Positions 1 to 8,798 of a stretch of DNA of 64,000 bases are shown here, in pieces. Positions within the stretch are counted from its first letter, which is position 1. Each line of letters starts with the position of its first letter. This stretch comes from Nostoc carneum NIES-2107 (GTDB taxonomy: Bacteria > Cyanobacteriota > Cyanobacteriia > Cyanobacteriales > Nostocaceae), in assembly GCA_002368155.1 (NCBI GenBank), contig AP018180.1:3412719-3476718 (forward strand), written 5' to 3'. The position numbers and the translations under genes were made by a program. The notes under the pieces are model-generated. The model was given only the letters and a program-made list of their open reading frames with translations, did not search any database and was not told where the DNA came from.

Positions 1-470
1 CAGCGGCCCATATATTGATTCAACTAGCTCGCTATCAACAGCGTCAAGTATTTGCTTTTACCCGTAGTGGAGATACAGAAGGACAAGAATTCGCCCGTCA
101 GTTAGGTGCAGTTTGGGCTGGAGACTCAGAGGAATTACCCCCAGAACCCTTAGATGCAGCAATTATTTTTGCTCCCATAGGTAAATTAGTTCCCGCCGCT
201 TTACGGGCAGTAGCCAAAGGCGGTACGGTAGTTTGTGCAGGCATTCACATGAGTGATATTCCCGCATTTCCCTACGAAATTTTATGGGAAGAACGAGTAT
301 TACGGTCTGTTGCTAACCTGACTCGTCAAGATGGCGAAGAGTTTCTCGCTTTAGCACCCAAAATCCCCATCCGCACAGAAATTAATACCTTTCCGCTCAC
401 TCAAGCAAATGAGGCGTTAGATGCCCTGCGGAGTGGCAAAATTACAGGGTCAGCAGTTTTAGTAATTTGA
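1..470 (+). CDS. Zinc-type alcohol dehydrogenase, C-terminal part (truncated by window start)
   Basis: The open frame enters from the left edge (AAHILIQLARYQ is in frame from base 3), so only the C-terminal half is present. It shows the end of a Rossmann nucleotide-binding fold (VFAFTRSGD, then LDAAIIFAPIGKLVPAALRAVAKGGTVVCAGI) and the usual medium-chain dehydrogenase ending (PLTQANEALDALRSGKITGSAVLVI). It would be a cytosolic NAD(P)-dependent oxidoreductase. The catalytic zinc ligands lie upstream of the window, so the substrate cannot be judged. The family call is fairly safe; the exact enzyme is open. Confidence 0.8.
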   Translation, partial: AAHILIQLARYQQRQVFAFTRSGDTEGQEFARQLGAVWAGDSEELPPEPLDAAIIFAPIGKLVPAALRAVAKGGTVVCAGIHMSDIPAFPYEILWEERVLRSVANLTRQDGEEFLALAPKIPIRTEINTFPLTQANEALDALRSGKITGSAVLVI

Positions 471-546
471 AAAATTGGTAATTGGTAATTGGTAATGGGG
501 ATTTATCCTCTGTTTTCTTTGCTTTTTTAAAGATGCTCAGACTATC

Positions 547-1071
547 ATGCTCTACCTGTTTATAGAAAATTCGCTCTTTTTTTTGGTTACAACATTGATT
601 ACTGTAATCATGGGCTGGTTATGGAGGAATGCCAAGCCTATGAGTTTACCGCAACCTTTGCCAGGATGGTACAAAATCTGGTTTGGTACGATACAGCTGT
701 TTGGAATTGTGGTACCACTAGTAGTCATGCTGTTGTGGGGTATAGCCTGGGGCTACAACAGCGTGTTGACTGTATTACTGTGGTATTTTGTGATGCTGGG
801 GTTACAAATTCTCGCGGAAATTCTGACCCTAAGAAAGTTTCACTCAGTCACTTGGGTAATGGTGCCTTATTTATATTTGCCTTACCGTATTTGGCAGCTA
901 TATGAGGGTTTAGGAATTATTGGTTCGCAACCAGAACTAATGTGGGTAAGAAATTTATTACTGTTTGAAATTGTTTTGTGGACTGGTAACTATATTTTAG
1001 ATGTGTCGCGGTTGCCAAGATTGTTTAACTGGCCAGTTCAGGAAGATTCTCAGGTTAACATCAACAATTAA
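547..1071 (+). CDS. Hypothetical integral membrane protein, 174 aa
   Basis: I do not recognise this protein. It has about four hydrophobic stretches: near residues 5-25 (LFFLVTTLITVIMGWLW), 45-65 (WFGTIQLFGIVVPLVVMLL), 70-92 (SVLTVLLWYFVMLGLQILAEIL) and 135-150 (LLLFEIVLWTGNYIL). This suggests a small polytopic inner-membrane or thylakoid protein. The ATG at 547 follows an AT-rich spacer 76 bases after the dehydrogenase. A +1-frame ORF inside it is a shadow. It has no visible catalytic motif and no informative neighbour. Confidence 0.7.
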   Translation: MLYLFIENSLFFLVTTLITVIMGWLWRNAKPMSLPQPLPGWYKIWFGTIQLFGIVVPLVVMLLWGIAWGYNSVLTVLLWYFVMLGLQILAEILTLRKFHSVTWVMVPYLYLPYRIWQLYEGLGIIGSQPELMWVRNLLLFEIVLWTGNYILDVSRLPRLFNWPVQEDSQVNINN

Positions 1072-1133
1072 TTAGGCCCAGTTACACCGAACGATGTAAA
1101 GTTTTTTAGGAAATACATAATTAGCAATTACCC

Positions 1134-1700
1134 ATGCTCGAACCAGCAAGCCCAAATAACAGATGGGTAAATACAATCGATTCTCAAAATCCTGAAGTTA
1201 TTGCTCAAGCATCTCGGATTATCGACAAAAATATTTATTGCACCTTGTCTACTTGTTCGGCTGATGGCTATCCTTGGGTTTCGCCTTTATTGTTTGCCTA
1301 TGATGAGGACTGGAATATTTATTGGAGTTCTGCGATCGCATCTCAGCATTCGCAGCACATATACAATAATCATGGCAGAGTTGCGATCGCAATTTTTGAT
1401 TCCAGTATTTCTGAAGGTGCAGTAGAAGGTTTATATCTGACTGGAACTGCATCGGAGTTAAACCCAGACGCAGCCGAAACGGTATTGCAGTTACTTTTGC
1501 AGCGAGCAACTAAAAAGCACAATCGCACAGCATTAGACTATTTAAATGATTCACTCCGCAGGTTTTATCAATGTAAACCCCAAGAGGTTTGGATTACTGG
1601 TAAACGAGTAGCAGTTGGTAATCAATTAGTGGATACAAAAATTCAATTAAATTTGTCAAACTTAAGAGAAGCAAAATTGATTGAGCAATCACAATTTTGA
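1134..1700 (+). CDS. Pyridoxamine 5'-phosphate oxidase-like FMN-binding protein
   Basis: The 188-residue protein has the split beta-barrel signature of the PNPOx-like flavoprotein family: CTLSTCSADGYPWVSPLLFAYDE near residues 35-60, then IYWSSAIASQHSQHI and GRVAIAIFDSS. This superfamily binds FMN, or F420 or haem, and includes many oxidoreductases of unknown substrate. It is too divergent to be called PdxH itself, which is longer and has a typical substrate-binding C-terminus. It stands alone, 62 bases after the membrane protein. A hairpin-like sequence follows about 85 bases downstream. Confidence 0.75.
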   Translation: MLEPASPNNRWVNTIDSQNPEVIAQASRIIDKNIYCTLSTCSADGYPWVSPLLFAYDEDWNIYWSSAIASQHSQHIYNNHGRVAIAIFDSSISEGAVEGLYLTGTASELNPDAAETVLQLLLQRATKKHNRTALDYLNDSLRRFYQCKPQEVWITGKRVAVGNQLVDTKIQLNLSNLREAKLIEQSQF

Positions 1701-2145
1701 ATTACTAATTAAACTCGTCGAAATTTTAGATTCCTAATTTAATAGGAATTTCAATAAATTCTGATGACATATCAATACATTTATAAGGGCACGGATTGCT
1801 GTGTCCCTATATATTATTCGCATGATTTATTTAAATTGGTATAAAACTTAAAATTTTAAAAATAGTATTGAGAAACATTTCAGTGATGAATTTAAAACTT
1901 TCACCTTTTCCTCTTCTTTTATTTTGTCTTCCTCCTATGGATATAAATTAAGTGTTAATTCCTGCCATATCCGAGAACAAACTTATATTTTCTTGTCAAA
2001 ATCAATTTATTTTATTTTGAAGTCTTAAAATCTAAATTTATAAGCTTAAGTGAGAATCTTCTCTACTAAAGTTTGAGACTGGGCAAGACGACAACAGTCA
2101 AATTATAGGTTCAAATCTAATTTTTAAAATAGGAGATGGACTGTC
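1701..2145. other. Intergenic, AT-rich, 445 bases
   Basis: No gene is visible. A GGGCAC...GTGTCCC hairpin lies near 1786-1807 and could end transcription from the preceding gene. The rest is AT-rich and presumably carries the promoter of the Nif11 peptide gene. A GGTTCAAATC string near 2109 resembles a tRNA T-loop, but no tRNA stems surround it. Confidence 0.4.
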
Positions 2146-2379
2146 ATGCCACGACAAAATGCTGCCCAACTTTTAAAAGCTGTAAAACAGGATCAAGCAT
2201 TAAAGCAAAAGCTCAGAGCAACCGCAAATCCAGAAGCTTTCGTCCAAATTGCTAAAGAGCGCGGTTACGACTTCACAGTCGATGAACTAGAAACCGAACT
2301 AGACAAATTATCTGAAGAAGATTTAGCAGGTATTGTCAATCCTGGATGGGGGCCTAGACGGCACATTCATCCAAGATAA
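2146..2379 (+). CDS. Nif11-like leader peptide family RiPP precursor, 77 aa
   Basis: Residues 1-50 match the Nif11-like leader domain: AAQLLKAVKQDQALKQKLRATANPEAFVQIAKERGYDFTVDEL is the typical helical pattern ending in a GYDFT turn. It is followed by an acidic helix (LSEEDLAGI) and a short basic tail VNPGWGPRRHIHPR. Nif11 leaders are known to direct maturation of natural products. The tail here has no Cys, Ser or Thr, so lanthionine or azoline formation is impossible. There is also no Gly-Gly site. A strong AGGAGA ribosome site precedes the ATG at 2146. No maturase or exporter adjoins it, so it is either an orphan substrate or a non-RiPP Nif11 protein. Confidence 0.8.
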   Translation: MPRQNAAQLLKAVKQDQALKQKLRATANPEAFVQIAKERGYDFTVDELETELDKLSEEDLAGIVNPGWGPRRHIHPR

Positions 2380-2432
2380 TCATTGTCTATAGGAATCCGA
2401 TTTAATTTGTGAAAAAATCTCAGCACGAACTT

Positions 2433-2459
2433 GATGCGTTACGCTATCGCTAACGCATC
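2433..2459. repeat. Dispersed palindrome, GATGCGTTA type
   Basis: GATGCGTTA and TAACGCATC are inverted around a 9-base centre. Related GGTGCGTTA...TAACGCACC palindromes occur at 28289-28315 and, degenerate, near 30585. This points to a dispersed hairpin family between genes. Confidence 0.6.
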
Positions 2460-2700
2460 CTACTGAGATTGCAACTATAAGAATGGCAAGGGAAAAGGGA
2501 AAACTCTAACGCTCGGTAAGAATGGGCTTTTTAAGCTTGACTTCTCTGTGTAAAGTCAAATTGCTATTGCTTGCCTGAATGCCCTTTGTACATAGAGGCT
2601 AATCACAATTTATGATTAAGTAACTCCAACAAATAATACCAATTCAAATAATGTTCGCGACAAATTAAATTATTCATCAGGGCACAACATTGTTGTGCCT

Positions 2701-2837
2701 CTAGAACACCGATTCAGTATTCGGAATCATGACGAAAAAACCAGGTTTCATGAGTCGTAACAAGGAATGTTTCGTTGTAAAAGACGTTAAAACAGGGGTT
2801 TTCAGTCTCGTCTTTTATTAGTGAATCGGTGTTCTAG
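2701..2837. repeat. MITE-like element with 16-bp perfect terminal inverted repeats
   Basis: CTAGAACACCGATTCA at 2701-2716 is exactly inverted as TGAATCGGTGTTCTAG at 2822-2837, enclosing 105 bases with no coding capacity. The size and structure fit a miniature inverted-repeat element. I see no clear target-site duplication. An outer ATACCAATT/AATTGGTAT inverted pair (near 2636 and 2864) brackets it, suggesting nested insertion into an older repeat. Confidence 0.6.
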
Positions 2838-2996
2838 CCATCGTTGCCATTATTTTCACAAATTGGTATAAATTATTTCCTTGCATGGACTTAGCATGGC
2901 AGTTTTCCTTCCCTGCACTCCGGCTCTTACTTTGAGCAGATATTTTTGATAGTTGGAAGTTTCTTGAAAATCCTCTTGAGAGATGTGTGCCAATGA

Positions 2997-3045
2997 AAAA
3001 ACGCCTGGGAGTGTTGCCGTGTTTCCACCCCAGGCGTTTTTTCTT
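2997..3045. terminator. Bidirectional intrinsic terminator downstream of purH
   Basis: A run of A and ACGCCTGGG is inverted as CCCAGGCGT plus a run of T around a 19-base loop, so a stem followed by U residues forms in either direction. It lies about 105 bases beyond the purH stop on the minus strand and is the likely end of that transcript. Confidence 0.7.
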
Positions 3046-3112
3046 TTCAACTTGCTCCTCACACACAACTAAAAAATATCATTACTGTCAACAAACCACA
3101 AGTAGAGTGAGT

Positions 3113-3130
3113 GACAGTTGATCAACTGTC
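3113..3130. promoter_or_regulatory. Perfect 18-bp palindrome after purH
   Basis: GACAGTTGATCAACTGTC is a perfect dyad with no loop, 19 bases beyond the purH stop. With no spacer it suits a DNA-binding site or a cruciform better than an RNA hairpin. Its function is unknown. Confidence 0.4.
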
Positions 3131-3148
3131 CCAAGTACAGGAACTAAG

Positions 3149-4690
3149 CTAGTGTAAAAAGTGTCTTACACCAGTTAATACCATAACTAAGCCTAATTCA
3201 TTGGCAGCTTTAATGGAGTCTTTATCCCGCAGACTACCTCCAGGTTGAACAATGGCTGTAATTCCCGCCTCTGCTGCTGCGCGTACGGAATCATCGAAGG
3301 GGAAAAAGCCATCACTGGCGAGAAAGCCGCCTCTGGCGTTGTCTCCTGCTTGTTCTAGAGCGATTTTTGTAGAGCCAACGCGGTTCATTTGCCCTGCGCC
3401 TACTCCTAGTGTAGTGCGATCGCGGCTGACAACAATAGCATTCGATTTAACGTGTTTACAAACTTTCCAAGCAAACAGTAATTCGGCTAATTCGCTTTGG
3501 GTGGGTTGGCGTTCGGTGACAACTTGCCATTTGCTAGTATCAGAAATCGCATCATCAGCGGCTTGTACCAAAAAACCACCTGCGATCGCTTTTACTGTTT
3601 CTTTGGGGCCGCTGGTCAAATCTGGTAAAATCAGGACGCGCACCTTGGATTTAGCAGTGAGAATTGCTTGAGCATCGCCTTCACAGCCTGGAGCCACCAC
3701 ACATTCTAAAAATGTTTTGGTTAATTCCGTTGCTGTCGCTTCATCAATCGGACGATTTAGGGCAACAATACCACCAAAGGCAGAAACCGCATCTGCATTA
3801 AACGCTTTTTCATAAGCTTGTTTGAGCGAATCACCCAAAGCCACACCACAGGGATTAGTGTGTTTGAGAATAGCTGCGGCAGGTGTATCTGTAAATTCTG
3901 AGATAATGCGGCGTGCTGCTTCTAAATCCACTAAGTTGTTGTAACTAAGTTCCTTACCTTGCAGTTTACTTGCAGCTGCCCAACCCGTGGGAGTACTACC
4001 TGTTTCATACCAAGCAGCCGCTTGATGGGGATTTTCGCCATAACGCAGAGATTGCAGGAGTTTGCCAGAGATGCTGTATTGTTGGGGTAAAGATTCACCA
4101 TCCTGGGCTTTCATGAGGTAGGATGCGATCGCTTGGTCATAGCTAGCAGTATGTAAAAACCCCTTTAACGCACACTTTTGGCGGAATTCTAAAGAAGCTT
4201 CACCATTGTGTTGACGTAATTCTTGTAAATATTCATCATATTGGGCAGGGTCACATAATACAGTCAGATGAGCAAAGTTTTTTGATGAGGCCCTTAACAT
4301 CGCCGGGCCGCCAATATCAATTTGTTCGATTGCTTCTGGTAATGTTACACCTGGTTTCGCAATAGTTTCTTCAAAAGGATAAAGATTAACTACAACCAAA
4401 TCAATCGGACGAATTTGGTTATTTTCTAAATCTGTAATATCTTGCGGAAAATCCTTCCGTGCCAAAATTCCGCCATGAATTCTAGGATGTAAGGTTTTGA
4501 CCCGACCACCTAAAATTTCCGGCGAACCCGTATAATCAGAAACCTTTGTAACAGGTATTCCCGCTTCTTTAATTGCTTTAGCAGTTCCGCCACTGCTAAT
4601 TAAATCAAAGTTAAATTCTTCCACCAAGCTGCGGGCAAGGTCAATTAAACCAGTTTTATTAGATACACTCAGCAAAGCCAGACGCGCCAT
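3149..4690 (-). CDS. purH: Bifunctional AICAR transformylase / IMP cyclohydrolase
   Basis: PurH catalyses the last two steps of de novo IMP synthesis: formylation of AICAR with 10-formyl-THF, then ring closure. The 513-residue length is normal. The N-terminal MGS-like cyclohydrolase domain begins MARLALLSVSNKTGLIDLA and carries the SSGGTAKAI and LHPRIHGGIL motifs. The transformylase domain shows LRYGENPHQ, LKHTNPCGVA, SAFGGIVALNR and the CKHVKSNAIV segment. The ATG at 4690 opens with the canonical N-terminus. It appears monocistronic, with a terminator hairpin downstream and STRR sequence upstream. Confidence 0.97.
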   Translation of the reverse strand: MARLALLSVSNKTGLIDLARSLVEEFNFDLISSGGTAKAIKEAGIPVTKVSDYTGSPEILGGRVKTLHPRIHGGILARKDFPQDITDLENNQIRPIDLVVVNLYPFEETIAKPGVTLPEAIEQIDIGGPAMLRASSKNFAHLTVLCDPAQYDEYLQELRQHNGEASLEFRQKCALKGFLHTASYDQAIASYLMKAQDGESLPQQYSISGKLLQSLRYGENPHQAAAWYETGSTPTGWAAASKLQGKELSYNNLVDLEAARRIISEFTDTPAAAILKHTNPCGVALGDSLKQAYEKAFNADAVSAFGGIVALNRPIDEATATELTKTFLECVVAPGCEGDAQAILTAKSKVRVLILPDLTSGPKETVKAIAGGFLVQAADDAISDTSKWQVVTERQPTQSELAELLFAWKVCKHVKSNAIVVSRDRTTLGVGAGQMNRVGSTKIALEQAGDNARGGFLASDGFFPFDDSVRAAAEAGITAIVQPGGSLRDKDSIKAANELGLVMVLTGVRHFLH

Positions 4691-4743
4691 AATTCCCCAG
4701 TTTCCTTTGGTACAAACATTGAAAGACAGAAGATTATTTTACA

Positions 4744-4800
4744 TGGGGGATTGGGGATTGGGGATTGGGGACTAGGGATTGGGTGATTGGTAATTGGTAA
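4744..4800. repeat. Short tandem heptamer repeats (CCCCART type)
   Basis: Tandem GGGGATT and GGGGACT units grade into TTGGTAA units. Such short tandemly repeated repetitive (STRR) sequences are characteristic of heterocystous cyanobacteria. Confidence 0.75.
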
Positions 4801-4810
4801 TTGCTATCCG

Positions 4811-4943
4811 GAACTTTACTTTTCAGAATTTGGCTAGAAATTTCAGTTTCTATTAGAAAAGAAAGGCTCAAAGTTTGATTGGATAAAGGTTCAAATGTTT
4901 AGCTACGATTATTGTTTTCCGAAAGTGGCAGAACAGGGCTATT
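4811..4943 (+). repeat. Dispersed repeat, copy A (133 bp)
   Basis: It aligns over its whole length, at roughly three quarters identity by eye and in the same orientation, with 10910-11042. Shared blocks include CTTTACTTTTCAG, TAGAAAA, GCTACGATTATTGTTTTCC and GAACAGGG. It is non-coding in this copy. Confidence 0.65.
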
Positions 4944-5038
4944 CTCCCCTTGTCCCCTCATTCCCAATCCCCAGTCCCCAATCCCCAGCCCCCACTTTGC
5001 ATTAGGATTATTTTTTAACAGCGATTAGTTATTTACTG

Positions 5039-5665
5039 ATGACTCAAACTTTAGAATTTATTTCAGTTCCTCCAGAAACCGAACAAGCACCTTTGGGCTT
5101 AATCGTAACTTTACATGGTTGGGGTGCTAATGCCGATGATGTGGCATCGCTATTGCCGTTTTTTGATTTGCCAGATTATCACTTTGTCTTTCCTAATGCG
5201 CCTTACCCTTATCCTTATGCCCCTATTGGTAGGGCTTGGTATGATCTGAGATCAGAAAATATGTATGAGGGTTTGCCAGAAAGCCGACAAATACTAACAG
5301 ATTGGTTGCTATCTTTAGAAGGTGTTACTGGTGTGCCTTTATCGCGGACAGTTCTCAGTGGATTTTCGCAAGGGGCCGCAATGACATTAGATGTGGGATT
5401 AAATTTGCCTTTAGCTGGTTTAGTGGCAATGAGTGGTTATTTGCATCCTGATGCTGGCAAGGTAGCTGAAAATAGTTTTCCGCCGACTTTAATTACACAT
5501 GGTACACAAGATCAGGTTGTACCCCTTTTAGCAGCAGTAAAAGCCAGAGAAACCCTAGAATCTATAGGGGTAGAGGTGCAATACCAAGAATTCCACATGG
5601 GTCATGAAATTGGTCAGCAAATGTTAGACCTGCTACGGAATTTTGTGGTGAATGCAATTGCCTAA
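5039..5665 (+). CDS. Alpha/beta hydrolase, phospholipase/carboxylesterase family
   Basis: The 208-residue protein has the carboxylesterase/thioesterase alpha/beta-hydrolase pattern: an oxyanion strand LHGWGANADD near residue 29, nucleophile serine in GFSQGAAM near 109, acid in THGTQDQVVP near 160 and catalytic histidine in HMGHE near 188. It would be a cytosolic serine hydrolase acting on esters or acyl-thioesters. The substrate cannot be read from sequence. The ATG at 5039 starts directly at the fold. Confidence 0.88.
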   Translation: MTQTLEFISVPPETEQAPLGLIVTLHGWGANADDVASLLPFFDLPDYHFVFPNAPYPYPYAPIGRAWYDLRSENMYEGLPESRQILTDWLLSLEGVTGVPLSRTVLSGFSQGAAMTLDVGLNLPLAGLVAMSGYLHPDAGKVAENSFPPTLITHGTQDQVVPLLAAVKARETLESIGVEVQYQEFHMGHEIGQQMLDLLRNFVVNAIA

Positions 5666-5819
5666 TGTCAATTGTAATTTTTTTACAAATTAACGTATAA
5701 ATTCGGAAAATTTTTACAAAATCCACGCCATCTAATGAGTAAGATATATTGGGTGGCCGTGAAAAGCATAACCCAACCCATGCTGGGTACGAATGCTGCA
5801 TAAGGGAGGGGCAAGCATT

Positions 5820-6032
5820 ATGAAAACTCTAGGCATTTCCAGAAAAGAAATTGCTGCCATGACTGCGGCAGAAGTTGAGGAGCTAGCTGCACGTCTAGAG
5901 CTAGATAATTATAGCAATGCTTTTGAGGGTTTAAACGATTGGCATCTACTGCGAGCGATCGCATTTCAGCGGCCGGAGTTAGTGGAACCCTATATCCACC
6001 TCCTGGACTTAGAACCCTATGACGAAGCTTAA
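5820..6032 (+). CDS. Small conserved cyanobacterial protein (DUF2555-like), 70 aa
   Basis: The reading frame is open from 5793, but the GGGAGGGG ribosome site at about 5804-5811 selects the ATG at 5820. The 70-residue product is helical and acidic at its end (DLEPYDEA). The segment LELDNYSNAFEGLNDWHLLRA is the kind found in the cyanobacterial DUF2555 family; that assignment is from memory and not certain. It has no known function. It lies 186 bases upstream of coaBC on the same strand. Confidence 0.75.
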   Translation: MKTLGISRKEIAAMTAAEVEELAARLELDNYSNAFEGLNDWHLLRAIAFQRPELVEPYIHLLDLEPYDEA

Positions 6033-6218
6033 ATGAAGGATAAAGGATGAAAGATGAAATTACCTGGCTGACATCTTCCATCCTTTTCCATGACTGTAGT
6101 GTCTATTCGTCAACAATAGTTTAGGCATCAGGATGAAGCATGAGGATGAAAGCAACTGCATATTTACCAAATACTCTTCATTTCAGCCTTTATTCTTTAC
6201 TCTTCATCCTTTTTATCC

Positions 6219-7430
6219 ATGCCTAATTCCACATCTAAAGTTTTAATTGGTGTAGGCGGGGGTATCGCCGCTTATAAAGTTTGTGAATTAGTTTCCTCGC
6301 TGTTTAAAACTGGGGTGGAAGTACGCGTCATTCTCACCAATTCAGCCCAAGCATTTATCACTCCCCTAACTTTAGCTACCCTTTCCCGTCATCAGGCTTA
6401 TACAGATGATATGTTTTGGCAGCCAACTCACTCGCGGCCATTACATATAGAATTGGGTGAATGGGCAGATTTATTGGTGATTGCACCATTAACAGCGAAT
6501 ACACTCGCCAAGTTAACTTATGGCATGGCTGACAATTTGCTCACAAATACAGTGCTGGCTTCTACCTGTCCAGTGTTACTAGCACCCGCAATGAATACAG
6601 ATATGTGGGAACAGCTAGCAGTACAGCGCAATTGGCGGCAATTGTTGACAGATAGTCGGTATCATGGAATGGGTACAGCATCAGGATTATTAGCCTGCGA
6701 TCGCGTTGGTGCTGGAAGGATGGCAGAACCACCAGAAATTTTGACTTATATTCAATCGCTATTGCATACAGGCGGTAAACGCGATTTAGCCGGGAAGCGA
6801 GTATTAATCAGTGCTGGCGGAACCAGAGAATATTTAGACCCAGTTAGGTTTATTGGCAACCCTTCAACGGGTAAAATGGGTTTGGCTTTAGCTCAAGCTG
6901 CCTTGCATCGTGGCGCAAACGTCACCTTAGTACATGGCATAGCTAGTTGGAATGTGCCTTTGGGAGTGCAAGCAATTCCCGTAATTAATGCGGCAGAAAT
7001 GCAGCAAGTTATGGGGGAATATTTTGCCAGTGCAGATATCATAGTCATGTCCGCAGCTGTCGCGGATGTCAAGCCTAGAGATTATAGTACAGAGAAATTA
7101 CCCAAGCGATCGCTTCCTCAATCTTTACCCTTAGAATCTGTACCCGATATTGTGGGCGAATTAGCCAAACTCAAGCAACCTCATCAGCAATTAATTGGAT
7201 TTGCTGCCCAAACTGGAGATATTATTACCCCTGCTTTAGAAAAGCTAGAGAAGAAAAAATTAGATGCTATTGTTGCCAATCCCATCGATAAAACTGATAG
7301 TGGTTTTGGCAGCGATAATAATCAGGCAGTATTTTTAGATAAACAAGGAAACAAAGTAGAAATCGCTCCTTGTTCTAAATTGCAAATGGCACATCATCTC
7401 TTTGATTTTGCCATCGGTAAACAAATTTAA
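6219..7430 (+). CDS. coaBC: Bifunctional phosphopantothenoylcysteine decarboxylase / phosphopantothenate-cysteine ligase
   Basis: CoaBC makes 4'-phosphopantetheine from phosphopantothenate in coenzyme A synthesis. The N-terminal FMN-dependent CoaC domain has [10 protein letters not shown] at residue 10, [20 protein letters not shown] and the APAMNTDMW motif. The C-terminal CoaB ligase domain starts near 190 ([20 protein letters not shown]) and has the NPSTGKMG motif. Its [11 protein letters not shown] segment is typical of the substrate loop region. The 403-residue length is standard for the fusion. Confidence 0.96.
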   Translation: MPNSTSKVLIGVGGGIAAYKVCELVSSLFKTGVEVRVILTNSAQAFITPLTLATLSRHQAYTDDMFWQPTHSRPLHIELGEWADLLVIAPLTANTLAKLTYGMADNLLTNTVLASTCPVLLAPAMNTDMWEQLAVQRNWRQLLTDSRYHGMGTASGLLACDRVGAGRMAEPPEILTYIQSLLHTGGKRDLAGKRVLISAGGTREYLDPVRFIGNPSTGKMGLALAQAALHRGANVTLVHGIASWNVPLGVQAIPVINAAEMQQVMGEYFASADIIVMSAAVADVKPRDYSTEKLPKRSLPQSLPLESVPDIVGELAKLKQPHQQLIGFAAQTGDIITPALEKLEKKKLDAIVANPIDKTDSGFGSDNNQAVFLDKQGNKVEIAPCSKLQMAHHLFDFAIGKQI

Positions 7431-7508
7431 GAAATTAATCAACCTCAGATGAGATGCACTGACTCTGGTAGGATAGTTACCGATTGAGTACGATAAAGAG
7501 ATTACATT

Positions 7509-8192
7509 TTGTCACTCACACGTTCTGATCTCGAATCTAGACGCTTGCAACAGACTATTGTCAAGTCTGGGACTGGCATAATATTAAGTGAAGCACAGTT
7601 ACAAGAATCTTTCAGCCAAACAATGAAGCAACATCAGCCAAATTCTGATGTTTGGTTGTTTGCATATGGTTCGCTCATTTGGAACCCTATCTTTAAATTT
7701 GCAGAGCAACGCGTTGGGAAAATTTACGGTTGGCATCGCCGTTTTTGCTTGTGGGTACCTCAAGGTCGTGGTACACCAGAAAATCGAGGATTAGTATTAG
7801 GTTTAGATAGTGGTGGTAGTTGTCGAGGTATTGCATATCGAATAGCTGCTGCTGATATATCGTCGGAACTACCACTGCTTTGGCGAAGGGAAATGGTAGT
7901 CGGTTCTTATATTCCTCATTGGGTAAAAGTATTTGACGGGATGCAACAATTCCCCGCGATTACCTTTGTCATTAACCGCCAGCATCGTGCCTATGCTAGT
8001 AAAATTTCTCCACAAACAATGATTAATAGTATTGCCACAGCATCTGGAGAGCTTGGTTCTTGTGCTGATTACTTGATGCAAACTGTTAACGGATTAATGA
8101 AAGTAGGAATAAAAGATCAGCAATTGTTTTGGCTTTCTCAGCAGGTGCTAACCCTGCAGAACCAGCTAGGTCTTAATATAAGTTCTGAGTAG
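7509..8192 (+). CDS. Gamma-glutamylcyclotransferase, ChaC-like
   Basis: Residues from about 48 carry the ChaC signature: WLFAYGSLIWNP binds the gamma-glutamyl group, followed by GWHRRFCLW, RGTPENRGLVLGLD and the GIAYRI strand. ChaC enzymes cleave glutathione or gamma-glutamyl peptides to 5-oxoproline. The frame opens with TTG at 7509; an ATG at 7623 would still keep the whole domain, so the start is uncertain. The protein stands alone between coaBC and ureE. Confidence 0.85.
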   Translation: MSLTRSDLESRRLQQTIVKSGTGIILSEAQLQESFSQTMKQHQPNSDVWLFAYGSLIWNPIFKFAEQRVGKIYGWHRRFCLWVPQGRGTPENRGLVLGLDSGGSCRGIAYRIAAADISSELPLLWRREMVVGSYIPHWVKVFDGMQQFPAITFVINRQHRAYASKISPQTMINSIATASGELGSCADYLMQTVNGLMKVGIKDQQLFWLSQQVLTLQNQLGLNISSE

Positions 8193-8357
8193 CGACAAAA
8201 AGAGGCACTGTGCTGAAATAGAAAAATTGACAAAATCGAATTTATTAAAGTGAAATAGTAGGATTTGGAACTGCTATAGTATTTAAGAGTTTTGGTAATT
8301 GAGACCAATCTAAAAACTCGACCAAACACAAATTTCCTATTTTAAATTAATTAATTT

Positions 8358-8798
8358 ATGTTGACGTTTACCCAACGTAAACCGCCTAATCATGATACTA
8401 TAGTTAGTTTAAATTTACCTCTCACAGCCGAAGAACGCACCCGCAGCCGTCATCGTTTTGAAACGGAAGATGGTCAAGTTGTATTTTTGCGTTTACCTAG
8501 AGGTACAGTATTGCAAGATGGCGATATTCTCTTAAATGAAACACAAGATATTTTAATGAGAATTACAGCGAAACCAGAACCAGTTTTAACTGTTTTTGCT
8601 GACACACCACAGTTATTACTCAGGGCTGCATACCATTTAGGAAATCGCCATGTTCCTGTAGAAATTACAATTAATTATTTACGCTTATCTAACGACTCAG
8701 TTTTACAAACAATGTTAGAACAATTAGGGCTAGAAATTAAAGCAGAAATTTTACCATTTCAGCCAGAACAGGGAGCTTATGGACATCACGCTCACTAA
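8358..8798 (+). CDS. ureE: Urease accessory protein UreE (nickel chaperone)
   Basis: UreE brings nickel to the UreFG complex during urease activation. The 146-residue protein has the N-terminal beta domain ([30 protein letters not shown]) and the metal-binding domain with [14 protein letters not shown], whose histidine is the conserved Ni ligand. Its C-terminal GHHAH is a short histidine tail, much shorter than the His-rich tails of some bacteria. It overlaps ureF by 20 bases. The structural ureABC genes are not in the window. Confidence 0.95.
   Translation: MLTFTQRKPPNHDTIVSLNLPLTAEERTRSRHRFETEDGQVVFLRLPRGTVLQDGDILLNETQDILMRITAKPEPVLTVFADTPQLLLRAAYHLGNRHVPVEITINYLRLSNDSVLQTMLEQLGLEIKAEILPFQPEQGAYGHHAH

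Larger units (their letters stand above)
2380..3148. other. Intergenic region rich in palindromic repeats, 769 bases
   Basis: No credible gene is visible. Minus-strand ORFs at 2818-3068 are shadows across hairpins. The region holds a GATGCGTTA...TAACGCATC hairpin (2433-2459), a GGCACAA...TTGTGCC hairpin (2681-2699), a MITE-like element (2701-2837), a bidirectional terminator hairpin (about 2999-3043) and an 18-base perfect palindrome (3113-3130). Confidence 0.6.
4691..5038. other. Intergenic region with STRR heptamers and a dispersed repeat, 348 bases
   Basis: It separates the divergent purH and esterase genes. Heptameric GGGGATT/GGGGACT repeats lie at 4744-4800, with an inverted CCCCART run at 4955-4993. 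Between them is copy A of a 133-base dispersed repeat (4811-4943). Promoters for both genes must lie here, but none is clear. Confidence 0.6.

Noticed and set aside
2103-2125. GGTTCAAATC string resembling a tRNA T-loop
   Set aside because: No acceptor, anticodon or D stems can be formed around it.
2818-3068. Two overlapping minus-strand ORFs downstream of purH
   Set aside because: They read through the terminator hairpin and part of the MITE-like element; not genes.
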